Notes under the pieces: generated by a model
What the model was told of the DNA's origin: nothing
Seen by the model: the letters and a program-made list of their open reading frames with translations, nothing else
Database searches by the model: none
Made by a program: the position numbers and the translations under genes
Shown: positions 12,401-31,681 of the stretch, in pieces
How the letters are laid out: each line of letters opens with the position of its first letter
Position numbering within the stretch: the stretch's first letter is position 1
From: Irpex lacteus
Lineage: Eukaryota; Basidiomycota; Agaricomycetes; Polyporales; Irpicaceae
Reading direction: 5' to 3'
Assembly (NCBI GenBank): GCA_001986395.2
Contig: MQVO02000012.1
Location: forward strand, 310,001 to 374,000
DNA: 64,000 nt

Positions 12401-12846
12401 CGTGATATGCCTGATTTGCTCTCGTCTCTGATATTACTTGCATGATAGAAGAGATCGTAAGCGGACATGTAACAGGGCCTTTATGCTCGAATAACAAGCG
12501 GCATGGTCGACGTTTCTTGCCGGGTGACAGGTATCATGATGCCATGGATCATTTACATAGGAACGCGATTTGGACTCGGACTCGCACCTGACAGAGACCC
12601 TCGAACCTTTCGATATGCTGCTAGTTATGCTCTTCTCGATAGACGTTGAATATACACAGGAGAAAGTCACGAAAACAATACGTGGGGAATCTAGTAAGGA
12701 TGTAAAATGACGTGGTACGAAACATCTAAAATTTCTAGTTAATGTATGATAGAGTCCGAGGGAATGAATGGGTCAAGGGATGAGAGAAAAAGCGGATTAC
12801 GAGTCATTGATAGGAGGTTATACGAAAGCTCAAGCGCACGAAGAGT
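9409..12846. other. 3.4-kb region without a supported gene
   Basis: Several short ORFs occur here. One minus-strand ORF (10342-9755) has a Cys/Val-alternating stretch made from a gtgtgt-type repeat, and another (10984-10622) is Ser/Arg-rich. A possible small plus-strand gene at 11800-12111 has a GTGAGA donor and CAACAG acceptor that would join in frame, but the product is not recognisable. Part of the region must be the 5' leader of the Ser/Pro-rich gene and the 3' UTR of trehalase. Confidence 0.4.
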
Positions 12847-15595
12847 TTAGTACGCAGGGGAGATAGGTGAAGCCACAGGCGCGTTCGAAAGATCGAGACC
12901 ATCCATGGCGATACTGAGGGGGTCTGTAGAGGAGGCATGATTATAAAGCTGATTCGAGATAGGTTGAGGAATGGCAGTGGTTCCAAAGAAGACTTCGGGG
13001 CTGGTGCAAGCAGAGACGGCACGGCGCATGCCCGTTGAGAGGAACGACAGGCCGACTTGGTACGCAGCTATTTGAAAGAAACAACACCAGTCAGTATTTG
13101 TTTCTCGTCCTCACTTGCTCGTAAGTGCCCACGTACCATTCATCCACCCAAACCCTTCACGAGGGATCATCTTGAAGTCAATGCCCTGGTTGCCGTACTC
13201 GGCGTCTACGAGATGCGACAGCTTGACCGCGTCAAACTTTTCAGGAACGACACCGTTGAAGTCCACGAAGGCCGTTGTCATCCTGTAGCGCTGTCAGTAT
13301 GCCACAGGAACCGGAAGACAAGAAGAGACGTACATGTAGAGGAATCGGTATGCCAGTCGTTGAGCCTCGTCCAGGAATCCGTAGCGCTCGAGTCCGACCC
13401 ATGCCATTATTTGGTGTGGTGGCCATGCGTATCTGAGGATATGTAAGTTGCTGTTGTTGAGAGTCTGATATAAGTTTATACGTACGGATAGTCCCACTGT
13501 CGATTCGGTCGGTCGAGCGAGATTTTGCCTCTCGACTCCTCCGTTCCAGAGACGAGTCCTCCCAGCACCTCAAACTTCTTCAACGACTGTGACCTGTAGA
13601 TTGTTGTCAGAAGACCCAATACTCCAACACACGCGAAACACTCACAAAAGCTTCCACGCCTGCTCCTCACTCGCACACCCCGCCCACAACGTCCAAAACG
13701 CCGTCACACTCTCATACAAACTCTGCTTCTCCTGCACCGTATCATAATCAAAATACAGCCCCTTACTCTCATTCCAACAATACTCATCAATAATCCCCCT
13801 CCGCCACTCCGCCCGCTCAAACCACTCCGCGCTCGTCTGCGGCCGCGCCTTCGAGCTCTCCCGGTGCTTGCTCGCGTAGGTCTCCGGCGTCACTGGCCAC
13901 GGCGACAATTCAAAGTCCTCTTCCAGGTCCAGCTCGTCGTCGAATACCTCCCGGATGGCCGTCCCGATGTCCACTTCGTACTTGTACAGCAACGCCTGGA
14001 GGTCGATCGTACCGAGGTTCGCGCATCGCTTCTCGAAGCGGTACGTCGTGTCGTGACCAGACTCTCGCACCGCACGGTCGTGTAAGAAGTATTCGTCCAG
14101 TTCTGGCTCTTTCAATGTGCCGTCGTTGTACTTCTCGCTGAACTCGTTGATCGACAGTCCATGTTTGTGTGCGTAGGGCTCGAGGATGTGCGTGAAATGT
14201 GTCGCCTCGGTCTCAGGAGGGATACCCAACCCGTCTGGTCTGAATCTCGAGAGTCCAGTCTTCGGATCCATACGAGGCTCAGCGACCCAGATGGTGTGAT
14301 ACTCTTTGATGGCAGCCTGGATTGCACGCTTCAGCCACGCACGGTTCGCATCGATATCCGAGCGGTCGAGTTGGTTGTAAATCTGGAGGGCCATGTCGGT
14401 GAGGAAGGGAGGTTGGGTACGGCAGAGGTAGTAACTCCGGCTACCGTTGAGGATCTTGCCGTAGTGCTTGATCTCGAAAATGAAATGATCTACCATTCCC
14501 TTCGCCATATTGACTTGCCCGTCAATGAGCAGCCCGAGCGAGATGAAATAGGAATCCCAGTTGTACAACTACATTTCAATCAGGTCAGCCGACGTTAATG
14601 AAATAGCGGGTGCACATACCTCGTTGAAACGGGCACCAGGAACGATGAACGGTATTCCCTTCAGGGTCTTCCCGCCCTTCGGATCATCCACTTCGTTCAT
14701 CGCCAAGGCGAGAATACCAGGCTTCGAGTTCAAACTCTTAACAAAGACCGGGTCATCTGGCTTCGGTGGGAGAACCTGCACGTCAAGGTTCAAATGCGGC
14801 TTCTCCTTGGCGACTCTGCGATAGTACTCCGCCATGGCGGGTTCGCCGTGCGGGACGTATATACGCGGGTTCACGCGCCCGGTTCGGTTCTTGGGGTCGG
14901 CGCAAATGATTTCGAGTCCGTCACCGTCGATGCGACGTGTCAGTGCGTGCCAGAAGGAGTTCTTGATCATGCGGGAGAGACGATCGACGGGGTTCTCTGT
15001 CAGACGAGCTTCATCAAGGACAATACGCTTGCGACCGTGGTCCCTTGCTAGTGCTAATTCCTGGAGGAGATTTGACAGCATGTAGGTTCCCTGGAGGAGA
15101 TCTCGGATAAGTGCTATTTCTTCCAAAGGAAAGTGAGTTTACTAACTCGGATGTCAAACGTCTTAAACCCATTGCTGGTCGCGGTCCCCACTGGTACGAG
15201 CTTTGGACCAGCATCGGTGACGCTGATTTGGAAGTCTCCATCGGTATCCTCTTGCTCAAGGACTACTCGGATGGTTTCTTCCACATCAATAAGGAAGCGA
15301 CGGGGCGCTGTGATGCTCTTCTCATCGTGCGACATACGGCGGCTACGTCGATGCCATTCGTCTTGGAACTGGGGTAGTTTCTTGGGGTTGTAACCATGTG
15401 CGAAAGACTACAGGGTAATATTGTTTGTCAGAATCGTCTGTGAAGTTCTTTGACTCGAGTGACTCTCACAGCGCTGTATGTGCGTCCACGGCTGAATTGT
15501 TCCTGTCCATAGTATTCGGCGGCTTCGCTGTGTACGGCTTTCTGCGCATCGTCGATGAACGAGACCGCCGGTGGATGGTTCAATGCGGGGGCCAT
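12847..15595 (-). CDS. NTH1: Neutral trehalase (GH37, calcium- and PKA-regulated)
   Basis: This cytosolic enzyme hydrolyses trehalose to two glucose units. Eight exons were read: 15595-15470, 15407-15147, 15090-14620, 14568-13646, 13593-13486, 13432-13334, 13282-13137 and 13067-12847. They keep frame throughout and give 784 residues, normal for fungal neutral trehalases. Near residue 62-68 the sequence RRSRRMS is a protein kinase A site, and at about 96-103 DTDGDFQI is the EF-hand-like calcium site; these separate neutral from acid trehalase. The catalytic GH37 domain shows signature 1 ([16 protein letters not shown], spanning exons 3 and 4) and signature 2 (RQWDYPYAWPP, spanning exons 5 and 6). 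No signal peptide is present. Regulation by PKA and 14-3-3 is known for the family and inferred here from the motif. The gene appears intact. Confidence 0.96.
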
Positions 15596-17410
15596 TACTG
15601 ATGCTTAAACTTGAGGTAATACGTGTGCGGGGTAAGTCTAGTCGTCGTGACGAATACGGATCTGAGTATTATATTGAGCTGAGATCGCCCAGCGTTCCTG
15701 GTGAGTTTATGATCCGGTCCGTAGAGAGCAGCGTGAGAGGAGAATAAACGGCTGCAAGAGGTATAGTAGCAGAGGGTGTGTGAAACGTTCTCTGGAGACG
15801 ATGGTGGTGGTTGAGGTCAAAGATGAAAGACTCGGTTGGACAGTCAAACGGCGGTGGAGAGTCGCTTGGGCGCCTTGGATCGCTTGCTTGCCGAATCAAA
15901 ATTGAACCGAACGAACGCCTGTGACTTCACTCCGATCTGGTTCGGGTGCTATTTTCACGTCTTACCACTGTGTTCACGCTTGAGCTCGTCGAGGACGAAG
16001 GCAAACGCGGCGAGGAACCCGCAAAGCGCGTTGAGGACAGTACTTATATGCGGGGCAACTGAATTGGTATGCTACTCAATATTGAACTCTATCAATGACC
16101 CGAACAGTATCCGGCATCCCGACATCCATCTGCTGTGCGTCGCGAAACATGACATTTCGACATTCACGTCGACGCCGGACGTCCTGGTGTTCAACCTTTT
16201 CCATCTTACACAACGACTCAGGGGAGACAGGCATGGACGGAGGCCGCGATCTAGGTACGTGGGCTGTCTTGTCTTTTGCGTAAAGTCTTGACTCACGGAG
16301 AGACATGCATTTCTAGTCAGAAAGTCTCCGTTCACGATTTCGCTGGAACGCGCACGTTGATAGACAAATAGATGCGGTAGACGATCCGGCACTTTTGTCT
16401 CGAGTTCCGCAGCCAACTGTACGGGATCGTCTCCTCTGCTGCCGAAATGAAAAAGTAGCAGAGGTTCTGAGCTGTTCTAGGTGGCTCTCAATATTTTGAA
16501 GAAAGCTGGTTGGCTTAACGGCGCAAGTTCCAACGGATCTCCAGGTGGATAGTCAGTGGAGGTCTTTGTTTGAACTTGCGCATTTCTAGATATGCGCTAT
16601 AGTCGTGCAGCGACGGTATCTATATAAGTAAACGAAGGCAAGTCCATTCCAATACTTCAATCATGGATCCTATATACTGATACTTGGACCGTGTTACGTA
16701 TAGAATATGTGTATGAATAGGCTTGGTCTTCCCGGATCGAGTATGGAATGGTGATCGTCGTCAAACAAGCCTCATACGATTGCCCTGCGCGGTCCATTAT
16801 CCATTGCTAGCCGGCCACGACTTCATAAACTACCCCAACGAACGGTCTAACATTGGACATGTGAGCTTACTACGGCAACTCGTCCTCGTACTACCTATTC
16901 TGTGTAGGGGTAGCCCCATATACCCCGGTTCGCTCAATATTGCAGCTCCTCGGTATCCAGGCGTCGATAGATAGACTTTGAACTTAGTATTTGATAACCG
17001 TTAAACTTGGGGACGATGACGCTAGTGTATTTTGGGTTCCACAACGCCAGGTCTGCGCAGAGCGTAAAAACGATATACATATTCTGTCAATTTCATTTGA
17101 TGCAACGCCTCCTGCTCGTTTCACAATGCAACACCGCGAGCTCGTCGAAAATGTATAAACGACGTAAGTTGCCAATATTGCCGCAGCCAGTGAGGACTGG
17201 GAGATAGCAGAAATAAACCTGAACCTCTGATCCGGTCTCCTGATACCCACCTCGATGCCGAGGAGACCCAAAGACGCAAAAGTCTCGTCAAAATGCTCAT
17301 GTGCGTTCCCCCAACTCCCTAACTTCTCCGCCTTCAGGGCTCTCCCACCCTACCCACCGGTACCCATCGCCACGGTTCTTCCTTTCTGACCACCACCACT
17401 CTCACGGCGC
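15596..17410. other. 1.8-kb region between trehalase and the ABC transporter, no supported gene
   Basis: The two flanking genes are divergent, so this must hold both promoters. A minus-strand ORF at 16416-16072 (starting MAAELETKVPDRLPHLFVY) contains a GTGAGT donor and could be a small spliced gene, but its continuation is not recognisable. A CT-rich stretch just before 17411 is typical of fungal transcription start regions. Confidence 0.4.
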
Positions 17411-23444
<6,034 letters not shown>

Positions 23445-23705
23445 GTTGCTTCTGTTGAGGGTTGGGAATAGATGTATCACTTGCTAATATTTACTGTACA
23501 TCTCACCGCATAATAGTTTCTCGTGTCTGCACTTGGGTTTCGGAATGAATTGGTTTCGCGGTTCTGTCAATTGTTTGTGACGTCGTTAGGTACACGTATG
23601 CAACGCTAGCTCTAAGAGCACTGAAAAACCTCCTGCTCGATAGACTGTGGGGTAAATGAAACTAGATACATAACTCGATCCTAGATATCGTACGTAGAGA
23701 GACCC
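23445..23705. other. Convergent 3' region of the ABC transporter and GMC oxidoreductase
   Basis: A 261-base gap between two convergent stop codons. It should hold both 3' UTRs; nothing else was seen. Confidence 0.5.
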
Positions 23706-26419
23706 TCAGATATCTGCCTTGATCAAATCTGAGGCCTTCTCCGCAATTGCATACACAGGTGCTGCCTACACATTAACGCGTTAGCAAACCGATGCTTCTC
23801 GCAAGCAAAAATACAGCCGAACGTACTGTGTGTCCAGCGACGATACTCGGAAACACCGACGCATCCGCGATTCTCAAGTTGGAAATGCCGTGCACGCGCA
23901 AGAACGGATCGACAACTCCCCCGTCCTCGAGGGGTGCCATACGTGCCGTACACGCAGGATGATACAGTGTGCTGATATTCGTTCTGACGAACTGCTCGAG
24001 CTCGACGTCGGTCTTGTGGGAAAGGTCATGTTCAAGATCTGGGTAAGTATTTCCAGAGGGGTCGATGCGGGAGGCCAGAGGTTCTTGCTTGACGGTTGCG
24101 TCAATTAAGCGGAGGCCACGTACGAGGGTTTTAAGATCGTTTTCGTCCTCGAGATAGCTTGGAGTATCATTAGCTATAACATCAAGATGATGATGAGACG
24201 ACGTGCTTACTGTGGGTCAATAATAGGCAAGTCTGCGGGATTATTAGACTTCAACCTGATCGTACCAGAGCTCTTTGGTCTTGATCCAGGCGTTAACGAA
24301 CAAGAACTTGTCTTGGGGACATGAGAACCGCTTACCTGAGACAAACGGCGTGCAATCCAAATGTATATCCCGTAGGGTGTTCGAAATCAGTCAAACCACT
24401 GTCCTTGTACCCTGTCGCGGACAAGAACAGTTCGATATCCGGCGCTGCCTTCCCAGTCGTGGTATCTTCCGGAGCAGTCTCTTTCGAGAACTTCTCGGGT
24501 GGAAACAGTGCCGGATCGTCTGTTCGTACGAATGCCGCAGCCTCGACTATCTGAATGAACAGGTGTCAGGTGTTACTGTGATTATACTGAACTATGGTGA
24601 GACGAACATTGGTAGTAAGAGGGCCGGTACCGGTCAGTTGATATTCTAAGAGGGCTTTGGTTAACCTTGCAGATTGCGTTAGGGTCTTCGGCTTGAGGTA
24701 GTCGAGGGTATCAGTGTATTTGTTGGCGTATCTGGTATCGATTACTGCATGATCTTTCAGGCCAGAGCCTACTCCGGGGAGGTCCACTACGACTGGAATA
24801 TCGACAGACTTGAGATGGTCAGCGGGCCCAACGCCAGACAGCATGAGAATCTGTGCAACGACTTTCAGTACTAGTTAACTCATCAGGGCGGTCAACGCAC
24901 TTGCGGAGTATGGATAGCACCCGCCCTGTGGCAGAAAAAGCAGCATAAGAAAGTATATGGGCTTGTTTGAAACGACGTGGACTTACGCAAGTACCACCTC
25001 CTTTCGCGCTGTTGAGACAAAAGTGGCCCCGGTCCTGTCCCTAAATTCGACCCCGGTAGCTCGTATAGGAGACACAGTGCGATCGAACAAAATGCGGTTG
25101 ACGTATGCACCCGTTGCAACTTTCAGATTAGGTCTTTCGAGAACCTCAGGAGTGAGGTATGCGCTTTCGGATGTTACTCGTCGGCCCTGCTTGTCGACGT
25201 ATGTCACTACCAAAGTTAATCAGTCCAGTCATGATGATGGACCACGGTAAATGTCGTCTTACTAATCTACGCACAGAATTACGGTCAGAACTTGAGCTTG
25301 ATAGTGTGATTTGTGGCCGTATACTCACCTTTGTGACTCCGAGAGTTCCCTTGTGAGTATTGACGTCGTGGCTATGCGCGATGCCCACAGCACGGGAGGC
25401 TTTCAGGAAGTCCTTGGTGTACGGCCCAAAGTAACTATTGTAGCCGACTATGTATAAACGAATCAACAACTGACCCAATGCGCATCGAATGACCCATTGC
25501 TTACTGTGCACAAGGCCTTCGGCGCCTCGTAGAGTAACGTCTACGTCAGGCCAAGCTTGACTGGGACTGAACTTCTCGAACTTCTCAAAATACCTATAGG
25601 TTATGAGGTATCAGCATACGAAAGAGAGAAAGACATCAAGCATAAAGCATACGGGTGAAAGGCAGAGTATGCCCAAGCTTGCGCGCCTGGTTGTCCTTTC
25701 TGAAGCTCGGCCCATTCGTCATAGTCAGACGGAGCCCCGTAATGAAACCTGTGATGATTCGTTTAGTTAGAATATGCACGTAGCTAACGTAAGGTTTTTC
25801 TCACATCGCTGCGTTCATGTTCGAACCTGCGTGAAGAGTAACTCTGAACATGACGTCAGAACAGCAGAGAATAGCGTTTACTTACATCCTCCTAGGAGTT
25901 TTCCTCTGGGCCAGTATACTTTGCGACTGGTAGCGTGGGTCTGCGGCTCGGTAAACATCCCCCACTCGTGCTCGGAGTTCCAGTATTTGTTGTACGCGCA
26001 CGGAATAGCGGTGTTTGGATTATCCTTGCCACTGCATATGCGACAGCTAAGATTAACTTTTCTACCTGATCAAATCATACGTGCTCACCTTTGACCTGCC
26101 TCGAGCAATAGAACTTTGACAGAGAGATTCTCTGAGAGTCGTGAAGCAATTACGCAGCCAGCAGTTCCTAGTATTGCAGGCCATGTATAAGTCATGTCAA
26201 TGTAATCATCAAAAGCAGAAGCGTACCGCCGCCGATGATGATCACATCGTATTCTTGGTTCGCGACGTCCTTGAGGTCAGTTACCAGCTTCGCTTGAGGG
26301 CTCTCACGAGTTGCCCATTTCCATACGACGAACAGGGCAGCCATAGTGGCCACGGACCCTCCGAGCACTCTCGGGTCTCTCTTCTTCACGTCCACGAGCA
26401 CCTTACGGAGGGCGTTCAT
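23706..26419 (-). CDS. GMC (glucose-methanol-choline) family FAD oxidoreductase
   Basis: A flavin alcohol oxidase or dehydrogenase-type enzyme in many short exons. The FAD dinucleotide motif [15 protein letters not shown] is split by an intron after its third Gly, followed by [12 protein letters not shown] signature 1 is [17 protein letters not shown] and signature 2 region is [13 protein letters not shown]. The C-terminus reads YHPACTARM, then [17 protein letters not shown] and [15 protein letters not shown], supplying both catalytic-site positions (His in YHP and His in AGHT). The chosen ATG at 26419 is followed by basic residues and one hydrophobic segment ([18 protein letters not shown]), which suggests a signal anchor rather than a cleaved secretion signal. 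It resembles the choline-dehydrogenase and aryl-alcohol-oxidase branches; the substrate cannot be told. The gene is divergent from ATG15. Confidence 0.92.
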
Positions 26420-26715
26420 GCTGGTCGCTGTGGTAGAGGGGAACAAACACAAGGTCCATCTCCGCAGGCAGTCTAGTGTTCCCCGGTATGTTGATCCTGA
26501 CAAAGTGGATGTTCATGTGAATTCACAACTGAATAGAGTCCATGTTAGGCCAATCAGGAGCGCCACAAGGATGGCAGTGTCCATATAAGGCAATTACGCC
26601 ACGTGCGCTCCTCATTTGGAGGACTCTATCCGCTGCGATCACAGAGGGCCGAGCTAGCACAACGCCCTTTAGCTGCGCATCTTCCGCCGTCCTCATTCTC
26701 TGCAATGAACTTCCA
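26420..26715. promoter_or_regulatory. Shared intergenic region of the divergent GMC oxidoreductase and ATG15 genes
   Basis: About 296 bases separate the two divergent start codons, so both promoters must be compressed here. No specific element was recognised. Confidence 0.45.
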
Positions 26716-28343
26716 ATGTTCTTGATAGCACCCCTTCACTTTGTGTACTCCTTACTATTCCTCATACCACAGAAGATTCTCGATCCAGCAACCGCGTGGT
26801 TTGTCCAGCCGTCATCCTTTGACAAGTCTCTCGTGTTTGAACTTCGACATCAGCATGCAGTGACACCTGACGGAGCGATCGTGCTCAACGATATCTCTCG
26901 TGCGCAGCAGGCTCTTGCGCATGAACCAACATCGAGTCTTACCATCTCCACTGCGAGGATACGAAGAACACGGCCCAGGTCTCAAGAGGCTTTCCAGTAT
27001 GCTCGAACAAGGTCCAGACTGTTCAAAGAGACTGCGGTGTTGGACTGGGAGGAGGATGAAATAGAGGCACCTGATGTGGAGAGGAGAGAGACCCTATTGA
27101 CTTTGGCAAAGATGACCAATAACGCGTATCTGGAGCCTGGCGAGGCTGGGTGGTATGAGCTGGGGAAAGGGTGGAATGTAGTGCGTCGTACGGCTGATAT
27201 CATCCGCTACTATGATGCTTACACTTATGCTTACTTTGCTACAGTCATATCCTTTTGGCTGGGAGCCTGATGAAGACGGCTTCCGTGGGCACGTGTTTGC
27301 TACCCCAGATAACTCGACGGTAGTGCTCGCGATTAAGGGCACGTCCATGGGCATCTTAGGTGGTGGAGGTCCTACAACAACGAAGGACAAGTTCAACGAT
27401 AACCTGCTGTTCAGTTGCTGTTGCGCACGAATCGACTGGACGTGGACGACAGTCTGCGATTGCTATCGCTCTGGATGGAAGTGTGACCAAGGTTGCTTAG
27501 AGCAAGCACTGATAGACGAAAGCTTGTTTTATACTATCGGCACAGTAAGTGACTCTGCTCACGGACGCTGTAAGATGTTGCTCATATCCTCGTTGCAAGA
27601 ATTTATACCATAATATAACATACATGTATCCCAAGTCTAACATATGGCTAACTGGACATTCGCTGGGTGGTGCTCTGGCCTCCCTGTTAGGAGCATCCTT
27701 TGGTGCGCCCGCTGTCGCGTTCGAATCTCCTGGGGATAAACTTGCCTCTACTCGATTACACTTACCACAACCAGTCAGTCAGTCCTGTTCGTTCGCCAGG
27801 GCACCCTCTCACACTATAACCCCAACTGCCACCCCCCTATAGCCCGCCACACAAGAGCATATCACGCATGTCTATCATACTGCTGATCCGGCAGCCATGG
27901 GTACATGTAATGGAATCTTATCCTCTTGCGCAATCGCAGGCTATGCATTGGAGACTGGGTACGTAGGCAGAGTTCAGCCGGAAGTTGAGTCAGAAGCTGA
28001 ATGTCGTCCAGGTGTCATATCGGCCGTTCAATAGTATACGATACGGTCACGAACCTCTCCTGGTCCGTCAACATTCGCCAACACGGAATTGTCAACGTGA
28101 TTGACAACATCCTCAACACGACCTGGCTACCTAGCGAGGAAATTGGACGGGAAGTACCTGCCCCGAAAGTCGAAGAGGACTGTGTGGTGAGCCCCTCCTG
28201 CTCTGCAGTTGATTCAGGTTCAATACTAAACGTCTCCCGTTTAGGAATGCTATAGTTGGGAGTTCGGCGATTTCCCGCCCACTTTCGCGCATAGTAATGG
28301 CTCAGTCGCTCGTGCTCCCTCTCGCGGAGGTTGTGGTAGCTAA
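26716..28343 (+). CDS. ATG15: Autophagic lipase Atg15 (class 3 lipase)
   Basis: Atg15 is the vacuolar phospholipase that breaks down autophagic bodies and vesicle membranes. Six exons were read: 26716-27177, 27245-27544, 27600-27773, 27843-27958, 28012-28186 and 28245-28343. They join in frame to 441 residues. The N-terminus ([18 protein letters not shown]) is the single signal-anchor helix used for delivery to the vacuole. The conserved [20 protein letters not shown] segment is present, then the Cys-rich [17 protein letters not shown] block. The catalytic serine lies in [12 protein letters not shown] (residues about 270-280), and [16 protein letters not shown] contains the family's Asp/His region. 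The tail is Ser/Arg-rich and short compared with some orthologues. An upstream in-frame ATG at 26542 would add 58 residues before the membrane anchor and is less likely. Confidence 0.94.
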
Positions 28344-28995
28344 ATATGTAGTGACTAATGACCGTGATTGGCTTTTCCCAGGATAGAGCAGACGGGCTCT
28401 GCGTGAGACTATGCATCATGAGTCAAACGACAGCACAGTAGACCAGAAGGAGATGAAGCAGTTACAAACTGTTGTTCCCCAATATTGTAGCAATGCTATC
28501 AGCACCGTACTCGGAGATCCTTACGGGTCGCTAACATTGTCCAGATGATTTTTGAACGTTTGAACGGTTGACTATTTTGGGATCTCCTAAGGTGTTTTAC
28601 TCGATTGTCGGATCTGAGAGAACGAGTGCTTCGATCCTCCGACTTGGTAGAAGGTGTGGCAAACTTCGAAGCTTCGTGCGCCATTCATGCCAGTGAGCGG
28701 CTCTTGCGCGGCCGATTGGGACAATTTGGGAGTCGGCCATGCGCCGAGCCCTTGTATCGCCGTCACTGGACCATACTGGCAACTGCAGGCTCACACGAGG
28801 ACACCCACAACAATTATTAGCATCATGGCAAGGCTAAGCTTCACTCTTCATTCTACACCGCGATTCAGACGACAACGACGACGTTCAACAGTATATATTG
28901 CTCTATCTACCAGGCGAGTTCGCGTTTAATGCAGTCGACTTTGACTCTGACATAAGTATCTTAAGTAGTATACTAGTATCCATTGACGAATCATC
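28344..28995. other. Intergenic region, no gene seen
   Basis: About 650 bases between ATG15 and the next F-box gene. Short ORFs only. It should hold the ATG15 3' UTR and the F-box promoter. Confidence 0.5.
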
Positions 28996-30825
28996 ATGGA
29001 AGGCAATATACCTCATAAATGCTTACGGACTGCCGACATACAAGCGTTGATTTTCAGCCAGCTCACGCGTCATGACTGCGTACAGCTCTCACGAACTTGC
29101 ATCTCATTTTACGACCAAGCTATGAACGTCGTATGGACTGAGGCAACTAGCATCGTCTCACTTGTTAGGTGCATGCCTCGGGATGCTCTGAGGGAGTTCA
29201 GTACAAGCTACGAAGGCAGTCAGAGCTGGCTCAACGAATACTGCACTATAATCGTACGTGTCTGTGGCTGTGATCGGGCGGAGTGGCTTTGACGTCTTCC
29301 CAAGGAATTTGACAGGGATCCTACCCCCGAAGACTGGCGAGCGTTCTGCAAGCACGCGCACAGGGTTAAGAAGTTCACGGAGAAGGATTCTATTCACCTT
29401 CAGAGTGGTAACAAGCAGTATCCCTACCCGGGACCTCAATACGACCTTACTCCTAGCGCACGGGAGCTTGTCTCGCGGTTCATCTGTCAGAGTGCAGCTG
29501 AATCTGGGTTCTCCGGGCTATTCCCATACGCCAGAGTATTGGAGGCGATAAGTTTTCGGAACGTCTCCTTTCCGACATATCTGCCGTACCTTTGCGGAGC
29601 CGGATTACAGTCTTTCACTCTGAATTTTGGTCCTTCAGACTCTGAGGTGGAGCACGACGAGGTCTACTGCGACCCATCCCATCTACTCCCAGCTCTGCGG
29701 GCGAGGTGGCCAAACCTCCATTCGATAAAGATCTCTGCCTATATTAGCTCAGAGCCGAGTCAAGCTGAGGACTACGTTGAAGCTATTTGCACATGGATCA
29801 CAGATCTTCCCCATCTACAATCCTTTCAAGCTGACGTTTCAGGCCATTTCTCGCTTATACAAGTCCTCTCTGACTTACCCCTGCTACATAACATGAAGCT
29901 CAAAGGTCACAACAAGGCAACTCCCCATGTTGTGCCCGACTCGTTCATCTCCTCACAGGGTCCTCGCTTCCGCTCTCTCAAGGAACTGTCCCTATTCACC
30001 TTCAATCCCGATTCCCCTATCCCAATTCTGCGGGCTCTCAAAGCTTCCCGCACTCTAACACATGTTGACCTCGTTTTCTTCTACGCACACAGCGCTCCTG
30101 GATCAGCCACAGAAGCACCCGCCGCTATCGAAGCTATCTCTCACCTTCCCTCCCTCGAATCTCTCGATATCCATTTCGCAAACTCTGAATTCTCCCCCGA
30201 AACTCCCTCCTCAGTTCCTGTCCTCAGCAGACCGCTGCTACTTCCTCTTTTCCGATTGCATAAACTGCGTCTGCTTAAGTTACATGGGTTCTTCGACATC
30301 TTTATTTCGGACGAAGAATTGCGAGACGTTGTCGCAGCATGGCCACAATTAGAGTCAATTGACATCAAAGCTGACGACGAAAATACGCCGTTCATGGTAG
30401 ACCATGCGCCGCTCACGTCGCTGCTAGGTGTTCAGGCGTTATACAACGGGTGCCCTCACCTTACAAAGGCAGCTCTGCCTGTCAACGATGTTCTTCCCAT
30501 GACAGGCGGGAAGCTCGATCTGCCTGACGCGCGGCCACGCGACTTTGCGATGAAAGAGCTCGATTTGCGCTTCTGCCACATCGACTTCGAAGGGTTCGAG
30601 CATGGTAGTGCAGAGTTCATGCATATGGTCATTCGCGTCCTCTTTCCGCGTCTGGAGAATCTCAAATCGTGTCATGACGACGTGGATGTGTGGACATCAG
30701 TGGAGGATGTTGACTGGGCGAAGCAGGTGCAGAATGACTGGAAAATATATCGGGATATGGAGATGGCGGAAGTGAAACAGCTGCTGGAACGCAAGTGGGA
30801 GGAGTTGAGCGCGGAAGACCAGTGA
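28996..30825 (+). CDS. F-box/LRR-like protein, first copy of the plus-strand cluster
   Basis: Two exons, 28996-29253 and 29305-30825, join in phase 0 to 592 residues. The F-box is at residues 4-45 (KCLRTADIQALIFSQLTRHD, then CVQLSRTCISFYDQAMNVVW). The rest is an LRR-like solenoid without a strict repeat, with Leu-spaced strands such as LRARWPNLHSIKI, LPLLHNMKL, LKELSLFTF, LTHVDLVFF and LRLLKLHGF. It is expected to work as the substrate-recognition arm of an SCF ubiquitin ligase. It has the same total length and the same intron position as the F-box gene at 34589 and is related to the partial gene at the left edge. Its target is unknown. The acidic, Glu/Lys-rich tail (EMAEVKQLLERKWEELSAED) may form a short helix. 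Confidence 0.88.
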
Positions 30826-31681
30826 CCGCGCGAAATACCTGTACGGCTGCCTGTACATGCGTCAATGTGTATGATTATATTAGTACTTAGGGACTTGGGG
30901 TCGCAAATCACGTGGCGTCATCAATGATACCTCGTAATGTGTTCGCACTAACATTCATAAGGTCGCACATGCATGTGGTGCAATCTGGGACGACTGAGAC
31001 GGGTTGGTCACTTTTATGCTTAAACGAGGGACATGTACATACTCACCATCCCATTGCGACTTGCGATCGAACCCACGGTGCGGCTCCTTAGTACCACTCT
31101 CATCCGGTTTATAGCCACAAACGGGACTACCACTAAAACTCTACTTTGGTTCGAACTTGAAGCTATCGTTGAGATTGCTAGATTGAATTACGTGGCTGAC
31201 CAAACGTTCGCTTGCTCCCGCTTACTAGGTGCGTATCAACGCATATGAAGTCCGTCGAGGAGGTACGACTGATACGAAAGCGGCTGGGAACGAGCCTACT
31301 GTAGTGAGGCTTCCTTCCTAATGGCTCACGAGCCTTCTTCGAAGCTTAATGGATGTAACGTAGAGGACGAGTAGGACGACGCTTGCGTATGCACGACTGC
31401 TACTACTGCCGCATTCGGTCGTTCGCTTAGTAAGCATCAGTTTGATTTTCCACTCGTGCTAGGCTCGTGAACCAGCCTCTATAAGTATACCTCGTACCTC
31501 GGAATAGAACTCGTGCCTCGTTCGCAAGTCAAACCTCAAGGCCTCACCTGTCGGACTCGGAGATGTGTTCGGGTGTCAAAACGGCAGTGACACGGCACCC
31601 CTCGTGCACGCCACGGCCAGGAACTTGGCCTCGGCTCGGATCGTTATATTAAAAGAACAAACAGTATTGAAGGCACTGACC
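30826..31681. other. Intergenic region, no gene seen
   Basis: About 855 bases between the F-box gene and the kinase-like gene. One 71-codon plus-strand ORF at 31033 has no recognisable content. No repeats stood out. Confidence 0.5.
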